24,543 nt of DNA from JAHISY01 sp043799575 (GTDB lineage Bacteria; Patescibacteriota; Gracilibacteria; JAHISY01): assembly GCA_043799575.1 (NCBI GenBank), contig JAZDNQ010000070.1, forward strand, positions 1 to 24,543, given 5' to 3'. Under the pieces are notes generated by a model. The model did no database searches. It saw only the letters and a program-made list of their open reading frames with translations, and was not told the DNA's origin. Every line of letters starts with the position of its first letter. Position 1 is the first letter of the stretch. Shown piece after piece: positions 21,615-24,543 of the stretch. The position numbers and the translations under genes were made by a program.

Positions 21615-22772
21615 TTGACCAAAACATACCGTCTTGCCGCGCGCGAGCAAAAACTTTTGTTTGCGTTGTTAGGAGAATTAATCGCCCGCGATTCTTCCCA
21701 AAATGAAATTGAGGTGATTGCTTTTTGCGAAAAATTTTTGACCAAACTCAAGATTCCTTTTCGCAAAATCGCCAAGCAAAAGGATCGTCCCAATCTGATT
21801 TGGAGCCTTGGCAAAGGGCCAGGAATTCTGATCGCGGCGCATGCCGATACTGTTCCGCCTGGGGAAAATTGGCGCGGCGATCCTTTCAAAATGCGTGAAA
21901 AAAATGGTTGGCTGATTGGGCGGGGAGTCGTCGACAATAAATCGCCGCTCGCGGCTTTGCTCGTCGCGACGCAAATTCTCCAAAAATTCGAGCTGAATTT
22001 AAAAAATGAAATTGCCTTCGCGGCGATCGCAGACGAGGAGCATGGCAACAAATTTGGTTTGAATTTTTTGCTTGACCAAAAAGTTTTCCATAATTTAGCT
22101 GGCGCGATTATCCCAGATTCATGCGGCCAAAATCGCGAAATCGAGATTGCCGAAAAAGGTGTTTTGCAAATTCGCATCAAGGCTTTTGGTCAGCAAGGTC
22201 ACGGTTCCATGCCCGAAAAATTCAAAAACGCAATCTTTATTCTCAAGGATTTTTTGCGCCAAATTCGCAAATTGAAATTTTCGAAAAAAACGAAGCTGCT
22301 CACACCTGCGACGATCGCGGTCACGAGTTTTCATGCGGGTGCGGCGACGAATATTATTCCGGGACAGGCGACCGCGACCTTGGATATTCGTTTTCCACCG
22401 AACGAGTCGAAGCAAAATTTGCTCGCGAAGATTCGCAAGTTGGCAGATGCGGAATCGAAAAAGTGGCGCGTGCCGAAATTCCAATTTGAAACTTTGGTCG
22501 AGCTGCCGCCGTCCGTGACTGCAGAAAATTCTTCGCTCGTCCGCGCGACCGAAGATGCGATCAAAAAAATTTCCGGTCGCCGACCAAAAATCATCGGCAT
22601 GCCGGCGTTTACTTTGGCAGGCGCGCTGCGTTCACAAAAAATTCCGACTGTCGCGTTTGGCCCGGGAGGACTGGATGAGTGTCATCGCGCGAATGAAAAA
22701 ATTCGCCAAAGCGAGGTTGTCGAATTCACCGAAATCCTCGTCGAGCTTTTGCAAAATCTTTCGCTAAAATAA
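21615..22772 (+). CDS. M20-family metallopeptidase (ArgE/DapE/CPG2-like)
   Basis: This 385-residue cytoplasmic dizinc hydrolase removes an acyl or amino-acid group from a small substrate. Metal and catalytic residues are all visible: His76 and Asp78 (ILIAAHADTV), bridging Asp107 (GRGVVDNKSP), general base Glu141 and ligand Glu142 (IADEEHG), Asp168 (IIPDS) and His357 (ECHRANEKI). The dimerisation lid lies at about 178-295 with GQQGHGSMPEKF. The exact substrate cannot be told; N-acyl amino acids, succinyl-diaminopimelate and dipeptides are all hydrolysed by this family. It starts at TTG, three bases after the secF stop, and no in-frame ATG is available nearby. It is followed by ddl after four bases, so a role in cell-wall amino-acid supply is possible but only inferred. 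Confidence 0.9.
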   Translation: MTKTYRLAAREQKLLFALLGELIARDSSQNEIEVIAFCEKFLTKLKIPFRKIAKQKDRPNLIWSLGKGPGILIAAHADTVPPGENWRGDPFKMREKNGWLIGRGVVDNKSPLAALLVATQILQKFELNLKNEIAFAAIADEEHGNKFGLNFLLDQKVFHNLAGAIIPDSCGQNREIEIAEKGVLQIRIKAFGQQGHGSMPEKFKNAIFILKDFLRQIRKLKFSKKTKLLTPATIAVTSFHAGAATNIIPGQATATLDIRFPPNESKQNLLAKIRKLADAESKKWRVPKFQFETLVELPPSVTAENSSLVRATEDAIKKISGRRPKIIGMPAFTLAGALRSQKIPTVAFGPGGLDECHRANEKIRQSEVVEFTEILVELLQNLSLK

Positions 22773-22776
22773 TTGC

Positions 22777-23697
22777 GTGAAAAATAAGTTAACGGTCGCG
22801 ATTCTCGCTGGCGGTGCTTCGTCCGAAAGTAAAGTCTCCAAAATTTCTGGCACTTCAGTCGCTAAAGCACTTAAAAATAGTGGTTTTCGCGTTTTAGTTT
22901 TTGATCCGAAAAACGAAATCTCCAAATTTCTCGCGGCGAAAAATTCCATCGACGTTGTTTTTCCGACATTGCACGGACGCGGCGGTGAGGATGGCGAGAT
23001 TCAAAAGCTGCTCACCAAAATCAAAATTCCGTTTGTTGGTTCCGGAGTGCGCGGAATGCAAAATTCTTTTGACAAAATTCGCGCGAAAAAAATTTACCGC
23101 CAAAATAATTTGCCAGTCGCGCGCGAACAGATCTTTCGCCAAAATTCAAAAACAAAGTTGAAAATTACTTTTCCAATTTTTGTGAAGCCCGCGCGCGAGG
23201 GAAGTAGTTTCGGTGCGTCGCTCGTTCGAAATGAATCCGAGTTTGCATCCGCGCTGAAAAAAGCGTGGAAGTTTGGCGACGCGCTGGTCGAAGAATTTTT
23301 AGCCGGGATCGAAATTTCCGTCGGTGTGCTCGAAAATCCAAATGGCAAATTGCGCGCGCTCCCGCCGATCGAAATTTGCCCCAAAAATCATTTCTTCGAT
23401 TTCGCGGCGAAGTACGATCCGCAATTTTGCGAGGAAATCTGTCCGGCACGGATTCCGAAAAAAGTTGAAAAGTTGGCGCAAAAATTTGCTATCAGTGCGC
23501 ACGAAAAATTAAAACTGCGGCATTTGTCACGGACGGATATGATCGTCGTTGGTCCGAAAATTTACCTGCTCGAGACGAATACGCTGCCTGGCTTCACACC
23601 GAACTCACTCTTCCCGAAAGAAGCCGTTGCGGCCGGGATTGATTTCCCCAAATTGTGCGCGCGACTTATTGCGTTGCCGCTTTGTCGCAAAAAGTAA
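22777..23697 (+). CDS. ddl: D-alanine--D-alanine ligase
   Basis: An ATP-grasp enzyme making the D-Ala-D-Ala dipeptide of peptidoglycan stem peptides. Seen: AGGASSESKVSKISG (11-25, with the substrate Glu17), PTLHGRGGEDGEIQKLL (63-79), GSGVRGMQNSFDK (88-100), the ATP-binding IFVKPAREGSSFGASLV (134-150), EEFLAGIEISVGVL (172-185), AKYDPQF (211-217) and the metal/substrate motif LLETNTLPGFTPNSLFP (264-280). The 306 residues match the short DdlB-type length. It starts at GTG, four bases after the M20 gene stop. The 3' end overlaps a convergent small ORF by 32 bases. Its presence shows a canonical D-Ala-D-Ala peptidoglycan. Confidence 0.95.
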   Translation: MKNKLTVAILAGGASSESKVSKISGTSVAKALKNSGFRVLVFDPKNEISKFLAAKNSIDVVFPTLHGRGGEDGEIQKLLTKIKIPFVGSGVRGMQNSFDKIRAKKIYRQNNLPVAREQIFRQNSKTKLKITFPIFVKPAREGSSFGASLVRNESEFASALKKAWKFGDALVEEFLAGIEISVGVLENPNGKLRALPPIEICPKNHFFDFAAKYDPQFCEEICPARIPKKVEKLAQKFAISAHEKLKLRHLSRTDMIVVGPKIYLLETNTLPGFTPNSLFPKEAVAAGIDFPKLCARLIALPLCRKK

Positions 23698-23857
23698 AAA
23701 CGGTTTGGCCATCCGGACCTTGTTGGGTACAAAGACTTTGCGAATTTTCGTTGGAAAACCAGCTGTCCAAAATGGTGGTCTGGGTGACCAAATAAAAAAT
23801 TCCAAACAAGATTAGATTCAAAACCACGAGAGTGACTACGACAGATTTAGGACCCAT
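23666..23857 (-). CDS. Small single-pass membrane protein
   Basis: This 63-residue ORF has an N-terminal hydrophobic helix (about 6-26), then an outside-facing polar tail with two cysteines (43 and 57) that could form a disulfide (LCTQQGPDGQTVFTFCDK). I do not recognise a family. A consensus extended -10 element (TGATATAAT) ends seven bases before its ATG, so it may be made from a leaderless mRNA as well as by read-through from the SIMPL gene 13 bases upstream. It converges on ddl with a 32-base overlap. Confidence 0.65.
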   Translation of the reverse strand: MGPKSVVVTLVVLNLILFGIFYLVTQTTILDSWFSNENSQSLCTQQGPDGQTVFTFCDKAATQ

Positions 23858-23864
23858 CGCGAGA

Positions 23865-23873
23865 ATTATATCA
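23865..23873 (-). promoter_or_regulatory. Extended -10 promoter embedded in the SIMPL stop codon
   Basis: On the minus strand, TGATATAAT (23873-23865) is a perfect TG-n-TATAAT element whose TGA is the stop codon of the upstream SIMPL gene. The ATG of the small membrane protein is seven bases downstream, so transcription would begin at about the start codon. Confidence 0.5.
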
Positions 23874-24543
23874 TCGTAAACGAAAAGCTGCCCGGACCGT
23901 GACCATCACGTCTTTTTCGATACTCGAAGTGTCGTACGAGCCGTAATCCGAAACTTCAATCGAGTTTGGCTGCAGAACCTGGACGACCCCGATTGACGCT
24001 GATTGGACGTTGCCCACGCCACGACCCGTACCGGCCGCTATCTTCTCGGCCCGCGCTTTGGCATCTTCGGTCGCCGCGCTGAGCAACTCGACGCGCAGGT
24101 CGGGTAGTTTCGAATAATAATATTCCAAAGATTGGATCGAAATATTCGCACCGTCTCTCGCGAGTCCGGGAATTTTTTCTGAAATCGCGGTCAATTTCGC
24201 GACGTCGTTCGACTGCACGGTCACGAGCCGGCTGACATCGTAACGCGTCTCCGCGTTCGGATCTTCTTTGTAATCATACCTTTGATTGGTCGCGACCGGA
24301 GTTTTGACAATCGCCGAGTCCTCAATGCCTTCTTTTTTCAATAAATCCAAAATGCTGACCAAATCATTCGCGAGCTTCGTATTCGCTTCGGACAGCTCGC
24401 TCACCGGCGCGGTTCGACTCAAAGAAACAGCTAATTTTGCCTGATCGGAAGTGACGCGAGTTTTGGCCGAGCCAGTGACTGACAAAATATCAGTATTATT
24501 GACCGACTGGGCGGAATAATAAAAACCGCCAAAAATCGTGGCG
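23871..24543 (-). CDS. SIMPL-domain (DUF541) protein, 5' end outside window
   Basis: An exported or membrane-anchored SIMPL-domain protein; the family has poorly defined roles (the name comes from a signalling molecule associated with mouse PELLE-like kinase; bacterial members include the periplasmic YggE). Seen: ILSVTGSAKTRVTSDQAKL, the typical strand start, KKEGIEDSAIVKTPVATNQR, LVTVQSNDVAKLTAISEKI, SLEYYYSKLPDLRVELLSAA, EDAKARAEKIAAGTGRGVGN and VMVTVRAAFRL. The frame stays open to the window edge, with FGGFYYSAQS before the domain, which looks like the end of a membrane anchor. So the protein starts beyond 24543, and the internal TTG at 24485 is not the start. Confidence 0.88.
   Translation of the reverse strand, partial: ATIFGGFYYSAQSVNNTDILSVTGSAKTRVTSDQAKLAVSLSRTAPVSELSEANTKLANDLVSILDLLKKEGIEDSAIVKTPVATNQRYDYKEDPNAETRYDVSRLVTVQSNDVAKLTAISEKIPGLARDGANISIQSLEYYYSKLPDLRVELLSAATEDAKARAEKIAAGTGRGVGNVQSASIGVVQVLQPNSIEVSDYGSYDTSSIEKDVMVTVRAAFRLR

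Overview
The window looks like a piece of a small, gene-dense bacterial chromosome, most likely from the Patescibacteria (Candidate Phyla Radiation), perhaps the Peregrinibacteria/Gracilibacteria side. The basis is inference: short genes packed with 0-15 base gaps or overlaps, few clear Shine-Dalgarno sites, a type IV pilin with ComM, one-off essential genes, large repeat-rich surface proteins, and PSP1/RicT next to holB. TGA ends several genes at natural positions (the uppP homologue, for example), so the standard bacterial code fits and UGA-glycine recoding is not indicated. No rRNA, tRNA, CRISPR array or insertion sequence was recognised.

Layout. 1-0.61 kb: a type IV pilin-like prepilin closed by a hairpin terminator. 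0.62-1.3 kb (minus): a micro-operon of four tiny coupled ORFs (MerR/excisionase-type HTH, zinc ribbon, an unknown 57-70 residue ORF, and a 30-residue membrane peptide). 1.3-1.7 kb: AT-rich regulatory DNA. 1.7-4.2 kb (plus): aroC, a YjdF/DUF2238-like membrane protein and uppP. 4.2-6.0 kb: a small hypothetical ORF and comM/yifB. 6.0-9.2 kb (minus): grpE, holB, a RicT-type PSP1 protein and a TPR protein, apparently one operon. 9.2-9.6 kb: a cupin with what looks like a leaderless promoter. 9.6-14.1 kb (minus): two tandem membrane histidine kinases and one stand-alone receiver. 14.2-18.0 kb (minus): a large secreted subtilase with long beta-rich repeats, preceded by a tandem-duplicated, propeptide-only paralogue. 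18.2-23.7 kb (plus): secD, secF, an M20 peptidase and a D-Ala-D-Ala ligase. 23.7-24.5 kb (minus): a small membrane protein and a SIMPL-domain protein running off the window edge.

The most unusual locus is the SecDF pair. SecD carries a complete parvulin (PpiC) prolyl isomerase domain, preceded by a second, degenerate parvulin-like module. Both are inserted into the extracytoplasmic P1 domain. It also has an extra transmembrane hairpin in the P1 head and an EF-hand/dockerin-like calcium loop. SecF has its own extra transmembrane hairpin. This reads as a secretion motor with a built-in foldase, next to genes for cell-wall precursor synthesis (ddl here; uppP elsewhere in the window) and a large secreted protease. 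The second notable locus is the subtilase pair: the signal peptide plus prodomain was tandemly duplicated with its promoter, the copy stops exactly where the catalytic domain should begin, and the two copies share a 108-base identical tract inside more diverged sequence.
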